Source: Hymenobacter sp. BT730
Lineage (GTDB): Bacteria > Bacteroidota > Bacteroidia > Cytophagales > Hymenobacteraceae
DNA: 64,000 nt
NCBI RefSeq assembly: GCF_030542105.1
Contig: NZ_JAUOFB010000001.1
Coordinates: forward strand, 1,488,001 to 1,552,000
Direction: 5' to 3'
Positions 53,831 through 64,000 of this stretch are shown in pieces. Each line of letters begins with the position of its first letter. The stretch's first letter is position 1. The position numbers and the translations under genes are program-made. The notes below the pieces were generated by a model. It saw nothing but the letters and a program-made list of their open reading frames with translations, was not told the origin of the DNA and ran no database searches.

Positions 53831-53870
53831 GCTTTTGCCCAACACCGGGCAAAAGCAGGATTCAAAAATA
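53831..53870 (-). promoter_or_regulatory. parB promoter and 5' hairpin
   Basis: TATTTTTG (53863-53870, exact match) is followed by a perfect 10-bp hairpin (53831-53840 with 53847-53856, 6-base loop) just before the ATG at 53819. The hairpin would form the first bases of the mRNA. Confidence 0.6.
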
Positions 53871-53962
53871 CACAAACGCCCGGGAAGGATGGGAAATTTT
53901 GTTGGGAAGCAGAAGGGCGGGCTTTGCGACGGTAGTATCTGCTTGCGTCTCAACGAAAAAAA

Positions 53963-53995
53963 CGGCCAGCGCTATCCTTTGGATAACGCTGGCCG
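53963..53995 (-). terminator. Terminator of the sorted PA14/ricin-like gene
   Basis: A 15-bp stem with one mismatch-type wobble (53963-53977 with 53981-53995) and T-run on the minus strand (53957-53962), 28 bp past the stop. Confidence 0.85.
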
Positions 53996-54023
53996 CGAAG
54001 AATTTATTTCCGATGCCTGCTGG

Positions 54024-55730
54024 CTATTGCTCAGCGCTGGCCTCTGGAGCCGAGGCGGTGGGTTTGCGCAGCTTCAGCGGATGGCGGGTAGTAGTGGTGC
54101 CAACCGTCAGGTGCAGGTAATAGTCGCCGGGGGGAAGGTCAGTAAACTCCAGCGTCTGCAGCTGGATGCCGGTAGTGCGGCGGCGGTAGTCTGATACGCG
54201 TACTACTGCGCCATTCTGGTTATATAATACCCAGCCTACTGGTAATTCCTCTGGCAAACGGTATGTCAGCTGTACTACTCCGTTGCTGGGGTTGGGGTAC
54301 AGACTCATGCGGTTAGCGCCAATGCCCGGACGTTCAACGGCAGCCTGCATCAACTCCCGGTTTTGACTAGGTACCACCTTAGTCAGCTTCCAATCCTGGG
54401 TTTCATTGTCCTTAAAGCGCCATTGCACTACCCCGCTGTCTGTAGAATCACGGGCGGTAAGGGCTTTTTTGCTGTGCTTGGCTACAATCTTATAATAGCC
54501 GTCTTCGGTCAGCTCAATGTTCCACTGCTGGTTGTTGCCGCTATAATAGGGCCACAGGTTCAGGGCCGCGCCGTTAGAGGTAGAGCTGCCCAGTACTTCC
54601 AGCACACGGTTATTTCCGGGTACCATGAGGCGGTAGAAACCATCGTTCTGCTGCTCAATACGCCAATGTGTGGCCTCATTTTGAGGGCTGGTTGCCATGC
54701 CACCCGCAGAGGCTGTTTGATAAGCCCGCATATTAGGGCGGCTAGGGTCGTGCACTTCCAGAGGCTTGCCAGTTGTGCGAGAGGTAATGATGTAAACCGC
54801 AGGTTCTACCCGGGCAGGAGCTTTTACTACGGCCGGCGCTGGCGGTGCGGGAGTGGGCTTGGGTTTGGCCACTACAGCAGGCGTAGCAGCTGCTTTCTGA
54901 GGCGGGGCCACTGCTTTTTGGGAGGTGGCTACTGCTTTCTGAACTGGCTTAGGTTCTGGTTTCGGAGCGGGCGGCGCTGGCTTTGCCGCTACCGGCACCG
55001 GGGCTGCGGCAACAGGTGGAGGCGTTGGTTTGGGGGTAGGTGCAGGAGCCTTAGGAGTAGGAACTACGGGAGCCGGGGCAGGAGCCGCAACGATGGGAGT
55101 TGGCGCGGGCTTCACCGGAGCTGCTGCTACAGCCGGAGCGGGTACGCCAGAGTCGGGAAGCAGACTGGAGCCCAAGGGGAAGAGGTTACTCATGGGAATA
55201 ATCTGCGCGCCCTGACCAGGTGGCATCCATTGCAGTTGCAGGTGGGCTTCGCCATCGGCATCTACATACTCCAGCTTAATGCTGGTTTTTTCGTGGGCCG
55301 CCAACTGTACAAAGGCATTGGCATTGTCTTCCCGGCGACCATCCCAGGTATCCAGTACTTTTTTGCCATTCACCCACAGCCGAATTTCGTCGTTGGTGGG
55401 CACCTGAAAGCGGTAAGTGCCCGTGGTAGGGGCTGCCAGCAGGCCTTCCCAACGAACCGAGAAGTAATCGGTAGGCAGGTCCTTTGATGGTGCGCCCAAC
55501 CCCCAGTTAAAATCCACGGAAGCATCGATGCGGCGCAGCACCGGGGCTCCGGCAAAAGTGCCATTAGGGTAATAGCTGGCTGTAAGGCCACTGCCTGCCA
55601 CAACCGACGGGACACTGGTAGTAGGAACAGGAAGTTTACTGGTTGGGCCCGCCCAGGCAGGAGTGCTGGCGGGCGTGGCACCCGCCAGGACAAGACCAGT
55701 CAGTAGGGAGCAAAACAACGGATAATGCAC
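54024..55730 (-). CDS. Secreted PA14 / ricin-type lectin protein with type IX sorting domain
   Basis: 568 residues. Signal peptide to about 28. PA14-like domain about 45-190 (ASYYPNGTFAGAPVLRRIDA, KLEYVDADGEAHLQLQW), which usually binds sugars. A Pro/Ala-rich linker of about 110 residues follows (many PKPAP units). A ricin-like beta-trefoil (about 305-455; YYKIVAKHSKKALTARDST) follows, then the T9SS C-terminal sorting domain (LYPNPSNGVVQLTYRL to KLRKPTA). The start is GTG 55730. It should cross the outer membrane by type IX secretion and bind surface or extracellular glycans. It lies between parA and parB, with its own terminator and a 252-bp gap toward parA. Confidence 0.88.
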   Translation of the reverse strand: MHYPLFCSLLTGLVLAGATPASTPAWAGPTSKLPVPTTSVPSVVAGSGLTASYYPNGTFAGAPVLRRIDASVDFNWGLGAPSKDLPTDYFSVRWEGLLAAPTTGTYRFQVPTNDEIRLWVNGKKVLDTWDGRREDNANAFVQLAAHEKTSIKLEYVDADGEAHLQLQWMPPGQGAQIIPMSNLFPLGSSLLPDSGVPAPAVAAAPVKPAPTPIVAAPAPAPVVPTPKAPAPTPKPTPPPVAAAPVPVAAKPAPPAPKPEPKPVQKAVATSQKAVAPPQKAAATPAVVAKPKPTPAPPAPAVVKAPARVEPAVYIITSRTTGKPLEVHDPSRPNMRAYQTASAGGMATSPQNEATHWRIEQQNDGFYRLMVPGNNRVLEVLGSSTSNGAALNLWPYYSGNNQQWNIELTEDGYYKIVAKHSKKALTARDSTDSGVVQWRFKDNETQDWKLTKVVPSQNRELMQAAVERPGIGANRMSLYPNPSNGVVQLTYRLPEELPVGWVLYNQNGAVVRVSDYRRRTTGIQLQTLEFTDLPPGDYYLHLTVGTTTTRHPLKLRKPTASAPEASAEQ

Positions 55731-55935
55731 AGGAAACGATTTTGGGCGGATGTGGCCGATGATACCTCAAAAGAAGACCGGAATTTACAGCTTCTGTATT
55801 TGTCAAGCCAATTCAGGCGCAGTAAAATTTGTACTTAGTCTGCCGTATGTTTTTGAAAAACAGCTTTTCTAGTCTTGTATGGTATATTTAGGGCTTAATA
55901 AAAAGAGTCAAATTTGTGCTGTTTACAAAGAGCAT

Positions 55936-55969
55936 AAAAAAAGCCCTCAACAAGTTGGGGGCTTTTTTT
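55936..55969 (-). terminator. Terminator of parA
   Basis: A stem (55936-55951 with 55954-55969, one wobble, very short loop) with seven T residues on each end, 14 bp past the parA stop. Confidence 0.85.
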
Positions 55970-55982
55970 CTGACTGATTTTA

Positions 55983-56789
55983 TTAGGCTGCGCTGTCTTC
56001 GGCGGCCTCCGGGGTGGCATCTACGGCATTCTTTTCCACAATTTCGCGGGCCAGATTGAGGTAGCTAATGGAGCCTTTGCTCTCCGCATCGTGCAGAATA
56101 ACGGGAATGCCAAAGCTCGGCGACTCCGAGAGCTTTACGTTGCGTGGAATGATAGTATCGAACACCAACTGCTGGAAATGCAACTTTACTTCCTCTACCA
56201 CCTGGTTGCTCAGGCGCAGGCGCACATCATACATCGTGAGCAGAATGCCTTCAATTTCCAGCTCCGTGTTCAGGCGACTCTGAATAATTTTGATGGTGTT
56301 CAGCAGCTTGCCCAGGCCTTCCAGGGCGAAATACTCGCACTGAACCGGAATAATAACCGAATGGGCCGCCGTTAAGGCATTGACCGTAATCAAACCCAGG
56401 GAAGGAGAGCAGTCAATAATGATGAAATCATACTGATCGGCCAGGGGGCGCAGCGCCTCCTTCATCCGCTCTTCGCGGTTGGGCAGGTTAATCATCTCTA
56501 CCTCAGCGCCTACCAGGTCAATGTGGGAGGGCATCAGGTCGAGGTGGGGTAGTACGTTGGTGGTCAGAATAATATCCTGGGCATTGATGCCATCCACCAT
56601 GCACTCGTAAATGCTGTTCTGAATGTCTTTCGGATCGAAGCCGACGCCGGAAGTGGCGTTAGCCTGAGGGTCGGCGTCTACCAGTAAGGTGCGATACTCC
56701 AGCGCTGCCAGCGAGGCCGCGAGGTTAATCGAGGAGGTGGTTTTGCCCACCCCGCCTTTCTGATTGGCTACCGCAATGATTTTTCCCAT
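55983..56789 (-). CDS. parA: Chromosome-partitioning ATPase ParA
   Basis: 268-residue Walker-type ATPase of the Soj/ParA family. It binds DNA nonspecifically and moves ParB-parS complexes. Deviant Walker A KGGVGKTT (11-18), switch motif [12 protein letters not shown] and [11 protein letters not shown] (Walker B) are complete. parB is on the same strand downstream, but a type IX-sorted protein gene lies in between, and each gene has its own terminator. Confidence 0.95.
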   Translation of the reverse strand: MGKIIAVANQKGGVGKTTSSINLAASLAALEYRTLLVDADPQANATSGVGFDPKDIQNSIYECMVDGINAQDIILTTNVLPHLDLMPSHIDLVGAEVEMINLPNREERMKEALRPLADQYDFIIIDCSPSLGLITVNALTAAHSVIIPVQCEYFALEGLGKLLNTIKIIQSRLNTELEIEGILLTMYDVRLRLSNQVVEEVKLHFQQLVFDTIIPRNVKLSESPSFGIPVILHDAESKGSISYLNLAREIVEKNAVDATPEAAEDSAA

Positions 56790-57006
56790 TTGCTTGCACT
56801 ATCAGCCGTTGGCTGCCAGCTAGTTGGTAAGAGGATGTCGCAAAAAAGCCGATAACCAGGGGCATCAGCCGACTGCTAGTTTATGACAATATAAGAGTTT
56901 CAACAAGGCGCCGTAGCACTGATTCTCCGGCAAGGGGAGAGGCAAGTACAGTGGGCTCCTGGAGAAAAGCTGCCAGCCAAAAGGCAATGGCTAACCCCTG
57001 AACCCT

Positions 57007-57014
57007 TACACTTG
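57007..57014 (+). promoter_or_regulatory. Possible -7 box for the solute-binding protein
   Basis: TACACTTG, one base off TAnnTTTG, 28 bp before the ATG. Confidence 0.35.
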
Positions 57015-57042
57015 CACAAATATACACGCTTTCGTCTTTCCC

Positions 57043-58710
57043 ATGATTCCGTTTTCGCGTCGCTTTTACCGGATGGTCTTTCTGCTGCTGCCTGCTTTGG
57101 CCAGCTGCGGCGGGAGCGAGCAAACTACCGACGCCCGGCGCGTATTCCGCTACAACCAGCCTGAGGCACTTACCTCCCTGGACCCTGCCTTTGCTCGCAA
57201 CCAGGCTAACATCTGGGCTACCACGCAGCTCTACAACGGGCTAGTGGAGCTCGATGAGCAGCTCAAGCCCGGTCCCTCTATTGCCCGGCGCTACAGCATC
57301 TCGCCCAGTGGTCGCCAGTATACCTTCACGCTGCGCCCCAATGTGTTTTTTCACGATTCCGAGGTGTTTGCCAACGGTCAAGGCCGCCGGGTAACGGCGC
57401 AGGATTTTGTTTACAGCTTTCGTCGTCTGCTGGACGCCCCCACCGCCAGCCCTGGCGGCTGGATTTTTCGGGGCAAGGTGCTGGAAAATGGCCAGGGTGA
57501 GCCTTCCGATACCTGCTTTGTAGCTGTGAACGACTCCACGCTGCGCATTCATCTGCAGGAGCCTTTCATTCCATTTTTGGGAATCCTGACCATGCCTTAC
57601 GCCTATGTAGTGTCCCGTGAGGCAGTGCAGCGCTACGGTAAAGATTTTCGGGAGCACCCGGTAGGCACCGGCCCTTTTGTATTTAAGGAGTGGGATGAAG
57701 GCAACGCCATTGTGTACCACCGCAACCCCCACTATTGGAAAAAGGATGCCCAGGGTAAGCAGCTGCCGTACCTGGATGCCGTCCAGATCAGCTTTATTCA
57801 GGACCGCAAAACGGAGTTCCTAACCTTTATGCAGGGCCGCCTGGATTTTCTCAGCGGCATCCGGGCCGGCTCCCGGGACCTGATTATGCACCCCGACGGC
57901 ACGGTGCGCGAGGATTTTCAGGGCAAGTTTCAGCTGCAGAAAGTGCCCTATCTAAACACGGAATATCTGGGCCTGCAGCAGGACCCTACCAATCTGCGCG
58001 GAGAAGCTGCCAACCCGGCGCTGCGGGATAAGCGCGTGCGCCAGGCCCTGAGCTATGCCCTGAACCGCCCCGAACTGTTAGCTTATTTTCTGAACAACGT
58101 GGGTGTGCCCGGTACTTCCGGCTTCGTGCCCGCTTCTTTGCCTTCATTCAGTCAGAAGCAAGTGCCCGGCTATACCTATCAGCCTCAAAAAGCCCGGGAG
58201 CTACTGCGGGCCGCTGGTTTTGGTCCGGGTAAGCCATTGCGCCTGCGCCTGACAACCGTGGCGGAGCGCAAAGAAGTGTGCGAATATCTGCAGAAGAACT
58301 GGGCTGATGTGGGGGTGCAGGTGGAAATTGATGTAAATCAATCGGCCGCGCAGCAGGAAATGGTAGATAACGGCCGGGCCGCTTTCTTCACCAAATCCTG
58401 GCTGGGCGACTACCCCGACGCGGAAAATTACCTGGCTCTGTTCTACAGCAAAAACTTCTCCCCGGCCGGCCCTAACAAAACGCATTTCAAAAATGCAGCT
58501 TACGATAAGCTCTACGAACAGGCCAAGCTGGAGCAGAATATCGATAAACGCTATGACCTCTACCGGCAGATGGACCGCATCATTGTAGAAGAATGCCCCG
58601 TTATTGCCCTGTATTATGATGAAGTCGTGCGGCTGACGCAGAACAACGTGCGCGGCCTAACGCCCAACCCCATGAATCAACTGGTTCTGGAGCGGGTGCG
58701 GAAAGAGTAG
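57043..58710 (+). CDS. Family 5 extracellular solute-binding lipoprotein
   Basis: 555 residues. Lipoprotein signal MIPFSRRFYRMVFLLLPALA with lipobox Cys22 (LASCGG). The body is the SBP_bac_5 fold of peptide/nickel binding proteins: EALTSLDPAFARNQANIW, DFVYSFRRLLD, GTGPFVFKEW and KNWADVGVQVEID. Such proteins present oligopeptides to an ABC importer. No permease or ATPase genes lie beside it, so it is an orphan; a stand-alone role or remote partner is likely. Complete and of normal length. Confidence 0.92.
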   Translation: MIPFSRRFYRMVFLLLPALASCGGSEQTTDARRVFRYNQPEALTSLDPAFARNQANIWATTQLYNGLVELDEQLKPGPSIARRYSISPSGRQYTFTLRPNVFFHDSEVFANGQGRRVTAQDFVYSFRRLLDAPTASPGGWIFRGKVLENGQGEPSDTCFVAVNDSTLRIHLQEPFIPFLGILTMPYAYVVSREAVQRYGKDFREHPVGTGPFVFKEWDEGNAIVYHRNPHYWKKDAQGKQLPYLDAVQISFIQDRKTEFLTFMQGRLDFLSGIRAGSRDLIMHPDGTVREDFQGKFQLQKVPYLNTEYLGLQQDPTNLRGEAANPALRDKRVRQALSYALNRPELLAYFLNNVGVPGTSGFVPASLPSFSQKQVPGYTYQPQKARELLRAAGFGPGKPLRLRLTTVAERKEVCEYLQKNWADVGVQVEIDVNQSAAQQEMVDNGRAAFFTKSWLGDYPDAENYLALFYSKNFSPAGPNKTHFKNAAYDKLYEQAKLEQNIDKRYDLYRQMDRIIVEECPVIALYYDEVVRLTQNNVRGLTPNPMNQLVLERVRKE

Positions 58711-58726
58711 CTTGTAATCAACTGAA

Positions 58727-58777
58727 CAAGCACTAAAAAAGCCCGGCCATACTTTGGCAGGGCTTTTTTAGTGCTTG
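58727..58777. terminator. Bidirectional terminator
   Basis: An 18-bp perfect stem (58727-58744 with 58760-58777) with internal A- and T-runs, between convergent genes. Confidence 0.9.
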
Positions 58778-58779
58778 CT

Positions 58780-59337
58780 TTACCTGGTAGGGGGCAGTGC
58801 TACTTTTACAATCTGCTCATGAATATATTGGATGAGCTTATTCAATTCTTCCGGAGCGCCTTCTTCCACTCGCACCTCTTTTAAGTTGCAGTCAGGCTGT
58901 AGAATGGAAATATAGGTGGAGGGCAGATCTGAGGTGTTTTGGGAATACACGCCCTGCAGTTTAGAAAATCCTATTCTCTGGGACTCTTTCAGGATATAGG
59001 TGACTGCCGTGGCCGGTAGCTGCAGCTCATGCCGGCCAAGCAGGGGCATGTTTTTAGTGCCTTCATAGCTCAGACGCCCATTGCGGTAAACGGTGGCTTT
59101 GTAAGTGGGGCAGCGACCAAAGCAGGGCGTTTTCTCAAAAATGAGCACGGGCAGCTTGGCCATTTCCTGCTTTTTGGGGGCTACCACCGGCGTATCCTGC
59201 AAGACCTGGGGAGACGAAACGCTCGGCTTGGCTTTGGGTGGGTTGTAGCGAATGGGGGCAGGAGCCGAGCCTGGCTGCGCAAGGGCGGGCAAGTAATGGA
59301 AGGCCATCAGCAACAGAAAGCAGAAGACAAAACGCAT
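58780..59337 (-). CDS. Secreted DUF6438 protein
   Basis: 185 residues from ATG 59337, which starts a signal peptide (MRFVFCFLLLMAFHYLPALA). The longer frame from 59370 adds a second hydrophobic piece and is less likely. The conserved block FEKTPCFGRCPTYKATVY followed by GRLSYEG is the DUF6438 signature, with a Cys pair (CFGRC) likely disulphide-bonded. Function unknown. Single gene between two terminators. Confidence 0.75.
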   Translation of the reverse strand: MRFVFCFLLLMAFHYLPALAQPGSAPAPIRYNPPKAKPSVSSPQVLQDTPVVAPKKQEMAKLPVLIFEKTPCFGRCPTYKATVYRNGRLSYEGTKNMPLLGRHELQLPATAVTYILKESQRIGFSKLQGVYSQNTSDLPSTYISILQPDCNLKEVRVEEGAPEELNKLIQYIHEQIVKVALPPTR

Positions 59338-59383
59338 GATGGAAGAGAGAAGGGTACTAGTGCGTAACAAGGAGCCGAAAATA

Positions 59384-59419
59384 AAAATGCCTTTCCGCGC
59401 ATCGGCAGAAAGGCATTTT
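59384..59419 (-). terminator. Terminator of yidC
   Basis: A 12-bp perfect stem (59384-59395 with 59408-59419) just downstream of the yidC stop at 59441 (minus strand). Confidence 0.85.
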
Positions 59420-59440
59420 ACTTAGCGGGAAGCGCTGGTG

Positions 59441-61264
59441 TTACTTTTTCTTCTTGCTTTCCTTGCGGGCATCCGACTCCCGCTCCTGCGTGGCCTTCAT
59501 GGCCTCGGCCAGGCGGGCCTGGAAGCCGCTGGGCTTTTTGTCTTTGTTCTTCACCTTGTTGGCCTCCAGCTGCTGCCGAATCTTGGAGTCGTCTACAAAG
59601 CGGCGGGTAATGGCCTGCTGCGCGAAGGTGACGATGTTCGACATGAAGTAGTACCAGGTAAGACCAGCCGAGAAGCTGTTCAGCACAAACATGAAAATCA
59701 GCGGCATCAGGTAGCTGTACATTTTCATGGGGCCCTGCATGGCCGTGTTCATCTGGTTGCTCTGCCACGTCATCAGCAGCGTGGAAAGCGTCATCAGCAA
59801 GGTAAACATGCTCACATGGTCGCCGTACCATTTCACGTAGAACGGAAGCTTGATGAACACGTCATAGGTGCTCAGGTCCTTGGCCCATAGGAAAGGCTGC
59901 TGGCGCAGCTCAATGGCGTTGGGGAAGAACTGGAACATGGCAAACAGAATCGGAATCGTCAGCAGCATGGGCACGCAGCCACTGAGCGGCGAAACGCCCA
60001 TGCTCTGGTACAGCTTCATCGTTTCCGACTGCTGCTTTACCTGGTCATCGGCGTACTTTTCCTTGATCTGGTCAATCTCCGGCTTCAGCACTTTCATGCG
60101 CGCCTGCGACACGTAGGTTTTGTAGGTCAAAGGCCAGGTCACCAGCTTAATCAGCACCACCAGAATGGCAATGATAATACCGTAGGAGCTGATGAACTGC
60201 TCCAGCACGTGGAACACGGGCAGCACCACAAAGCGGTTTACCCAGCGGAACAAGCCCCAGCCCAGGTAGACGTTCCGGTCGAAGCCGGGCGCTACGTCTT
60301 TCAGCAGGCTGAAGGAGTTAGGACCGAAGAAGAACCGGAGCTGCGCCTTGCCCTGCTGCACATCGGCGGCGGGAATGGTAAGCGTGGTGCTGAGCGTTTT
60401 GATGAAAGTGGAATCCGCCAGATTCACGTTCGACACAAACTTACCGGTGGCGAAGGTGGAGTTGGCAATGATACCGGCTACAAAGAAGTCGTGTTTGTGC
60501 GCGGCCCACTTCAGCGGTTCGTTCACCACAATTTCTTCCGGCTTCTCGCTGGCCTCGGCCAGGGCGCCGTGGTCGTCGTTGGCCAGATAGTGGTTAATGG
60601 TGGAGTGGTTGCGGTTTTGCTGCTTGTCCTGCTCGGTCTGGCGCACGTTATCCACGAAGGTGAATGTTACGGGCTGCTGCGCTACCACCGTGTTCAGACC
60701 ATTCAGGCGCAGGTCGTAGCCTACCTCATAGCTGTTATCGAACAGCGTATAGAGTTGCTGAACGGTGCCGCCGGCCACGCTGGCCGTGAAAGCCAACTGC
60801 TGGCCTTTCTTATTGTCTACCGTTACCGCCTGCACTTGCGTGGGCTGGAAATACAGGTCCGAGAACTTCACCGTGCGTCCGTCGTTGGTGCGCAGGCTCA
60901 GGTCCATCTGGGCGCTCTGCTTATCAAACAGGAACAGCGGCTGCCCAAAGAAGGTCTTATACTCGTTCAGACGAACCGCTTCAATCCGGCCACCTTTCGT
61001 AGAGAAAGTCATGGCCAGACGGTCGTTCTTCAGCTCTACCTGCTGGGCAGTGCCCTGAGCAGCGGCGGCAAAAGCGCCCAAAGTGCGCACGGCAGTAGCC
61101 GAATCCAGCGGGGCGCTTATCGTACTATCGGCTGCTACTTTGGCTGAAGCAGTAGTAGCGGCTTTTTCGGCAACTGGCTCCTTCGGCGTAGGCCTGAAGA
61201 AAAACAGGTAGGCGAGGAGCATGGCCGAAATTAAAAACAGGCCGGTTGCTTGATTTCTATCCAT
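59441..61264 (-). CDS. yidC: Membrane protein insertase YidC
   Basis: 607 residues. Inserts proteins into the inner membrane with or after SecYEG. Anchor segment 5-22, a large periplasmic P1 domain (about 60-350), then five membrane segments (about 365-560) including MGVSPLSGCVPMLLTIPILF. The C-terminal tail is basic (KESKKKK), which helps ribosome contact. It is the next gene after pyrG on the minus strand; a 273-bp gap with a terminator separates them. A variant -7 box (GACCTTTG, 61338-61345) is seen upstream. Confidence 0.95.
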   Translation of the reverse strand: MDRNQATGLFLISAMLLAYLFFFRPTPKEPVAEKAATTASAKVAADSTISAPLDSATAVRTLGAFAAAAQGTAQQVELKNDRLAMTFSTKGGRIEAVRLNEYKTFFGQPLFLFDKQSAQMDLSLRTNDGRTVKFSDLYFQPTQVQAVTVDNKKGQQLAFTASVAGGTVQQLYTLFDNSYEVGYDLRLNGLNTVVAQQPVTFTFVDNVRQTEQDKQQNRNHSTINHYLANDDHGALAEASEKPEEIVVNEPLKWAAHKHDFFVAGIIANSTFATGKFVSNVNLADSTFIKTLSTTLTIPAADVQQGKAQLRFFFGPNSFSLLKDVAPGFDRNVYLGWGLFRWVNRFVVLPVFHVLEQFISSYGIIIAILVVLIKLVTWPLTYKTYVSQARMKVLKPEIDQIKEKYADDQVKQQSETMKLYQSMGVSPLSGCVPMLLTIPILFAMFQFFPNAIELRQQPFLWAKDLSTYDVFIKLPFYVKWYGDHVSMFTLLMTLSTLLMTWQSNQMNTAMQGPMKMYSYLMPLIFMFVLNSFSAGLTWYYFMSNIVTFAQQAITRRFVDDSKIRQQLEANKVKNKDKKPSGFQARLAEAMKATQERESDARKESKKKK

Positions 61265-61453
61265 TTAGGAAGAGGTGAGGGCAAAAAAAGAGTTGCAGAA
61301 GGAAAAGCCGCCCGACAAAAGCCCGGCAATGCGGCCACAAAGGTCGCAGTTATCGGTGAATATTCAGTTGTGATATATCAGATGCCAAGAGGCTTTGGCT
61401 GGATATCCCAAAATAAGGGTGGAGCGCACCAGGTGCAGGTGAAAGAAATAACG

Positions 61454-61479
61454 AAGGGGCTCCCCTCAGGAAGCCCCTT
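61454..61479 (-). terminator. Probable terminator of pyrG
   Basis: An 8-bp GC-rich stem (61454-61461 with 61472-61479) and T-rich sequence on the minus strand, 59 bp past the pyrG stop. Confidence 0.55.
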
Positions 61480-61537
61480 GTATAGCGGCCGGCTTTCATT
61501 TTGAAGAGCCAAAAGCTGATATCACTTCAAGCAAATA

Positions 61538-63547
<2,010 letters not shown>

Positions 63548-64000
63548 ATGCGCCGTAAGCTCTACTTCCTGTTACTTCTTTTAGGCTTTGGTATGGCTTT
63601 TCAAGCCAGGGCCAACGATGAGAAAGAGGCAGCCGAAATGGCGCTTTTCGGTAATAAGGGCCCGCATTGGCTGTATAAGCTGGTGGCGCACTCGCCAGTC
63701 CTCAAGCAGCACCAGGTGGGCCTGAGCATTACCGATGCTGCTACCGGGGAGCGAGTCTTCGGCTACCGCGACGAAGAATACTTTGTGCCGGCCAGTACCA
63801 TGAAGCTGTTCAGCCTGTATGCTGGCCTGCACCTGCTGGGTGATTCCCTGCCCAGCCTGCGCTACGTAGTGCGCCAGGACTCTCTCATCTTCTGGGGCAC
63901 CGGCGACCCAACCCTCCTGCACGGCGACGTCCCCTCCCGCGCAGCCTTTCAATTCCTGCAGCGCCGCCCCGAGAAGCTGTTTTATGCCCAGATTCCCTGC
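63548..64000 (+). CDS. PBP4-type D-alanyl-D-alanine carboxypeptidase, 3' end outside window
   Basis: First 151 codons of a serine-type penicillin-binding protein of the DacB (S13) family. Signal peptide MRRKLYFLLLLLGFGMAFQARA, then the catalytic SxxK motif STMK in FVPASTMKLFSLYAG (active Ser near residue 80). The spacing of the motif from the N-terminus and GLSITDAATGERVFGYRDEE fit the family. It trims or cleaves D-Ala-D-Ala in peptidoglycan. The SxN and KTG motifs lie beyond the window, so completeness cannot be judged. Confidence 0.85.
   Translation, partial: MRRKLYFLLLLLGFGMAFQARANDEKEAAEMALFGNKGPHWLYKLVAHSPVLKQHQVGLSITDAATGERVFGYRDEEYFVPASTMKLFSLYAGLHLLGDSLPSLRYVVRQDSLIFWGTGDPTLLHGDVPSRAAFQFLQRRPEKLFYAQIPC

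Noticed and set aside
54840..55150. Tandem DNA repeats
   Set aside because: This is the Pro/Ala-rich linker of the sorted protein; units are irregular and coding.
50151..57000. parS sites near parA and parB
   Set aside because: I looked for the 16-bp parS palindrome (TGTTCCACGTGGAACA and near forms) and found none; partial matches elsewhere are not convincing.

Overview
The window looks like chromosome from a moderately GC-rich Bacteroidota, most likely the family Hymenobacteraceae (Hymenobacter-like). The signs are a type IX secretion C-terminal sorting domain, an SprA-like outer-membrane protein, Bacteroidota-type families (DUF3098, DUF5683, DUF4350), the gene order ftsX-DUF3098-uppP-truB-ribF, and many -7 promoter boxes of the Bacteroidota form TAnnTTTG. 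The genus is inferred from general resemblance. I saw no rRNA, insertion sequence, prophage or CRISPR array.

Layout. 1-6.7 kb: a large sensor histidine kinase cut by the window edge, then an SprA-related beta-barrel protein. 6.7-8.9 kb: a secreted GH20 hexosaminidase. 8.9-16.3 kb: a conserved but functionally obscure cluster (SpoIIM-like, two other membrane proteins, DUF4350, MoxR ATPase, DUF58) facing an RDD membrane protein. 16.4-22.8 kb: an SDR enzyme, a TonB-C-domain protein, a GNAT-nitrilase fusion, and a two-subunit CoA-transferase whose genes are separated by a serine hydrolase. 23-31.6 kb: the housekeeping operon ftsX-DUF3098-uppP-truB-ribF behind a giant TamB-like gene. 31.8-35.4 kb: tsaD, a hot-dog thioesterase, smpB, an NlpC/P60 peptidase and an HNH protein. 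35.5-41.2 kb: an alpha/beta hydrolase, a fatty-acid desaturase, an AT-richer lipoprotein, ribosomal protein S1 with a long helical tail, and tRNA-Cys. 41.4-50.1 kb: cyanophycin synthetase, a coiled-coil membrane protein, a TPMT-like methyltransferase with kdsA, a curlin-repeat protein, a second methyltransferase, apaG and ung. 50.2-56.8 kb: the chromosome-partition neighbourhood parA ... parB-DUF5683-dapB-lepB, with a sorted PA14/ricin-like protein between parA and parB. 57-64 kb: a family 5 solute-binding lipoprotein, a DUF6438 protein, yidC, pyrG and a truncated PBP4-type carboxypeptidase.

Much of the window concerns the envelope: lipid carrier recycling (uppP), Kdo synthesis (kdsA), membrane and outer-membrane assembly (yidC, TamB), signal peptidase, peptidoglycan hydrolysis (NlpC/P60, PBP4) and the lysine/diaminopimelate pathway (dapB). 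Several intergenic regions carry unusually long, perfect inverted repeats. Three of them have no loop at all (40, 46 and 64 bp). The MoxR/DUF58/SpoIIM/RDD cluster, the isolated curlin-repeat protein and the solitary cyanophycin synthetase are the best leads for new biology. None of them proves a new system by sequence alone.
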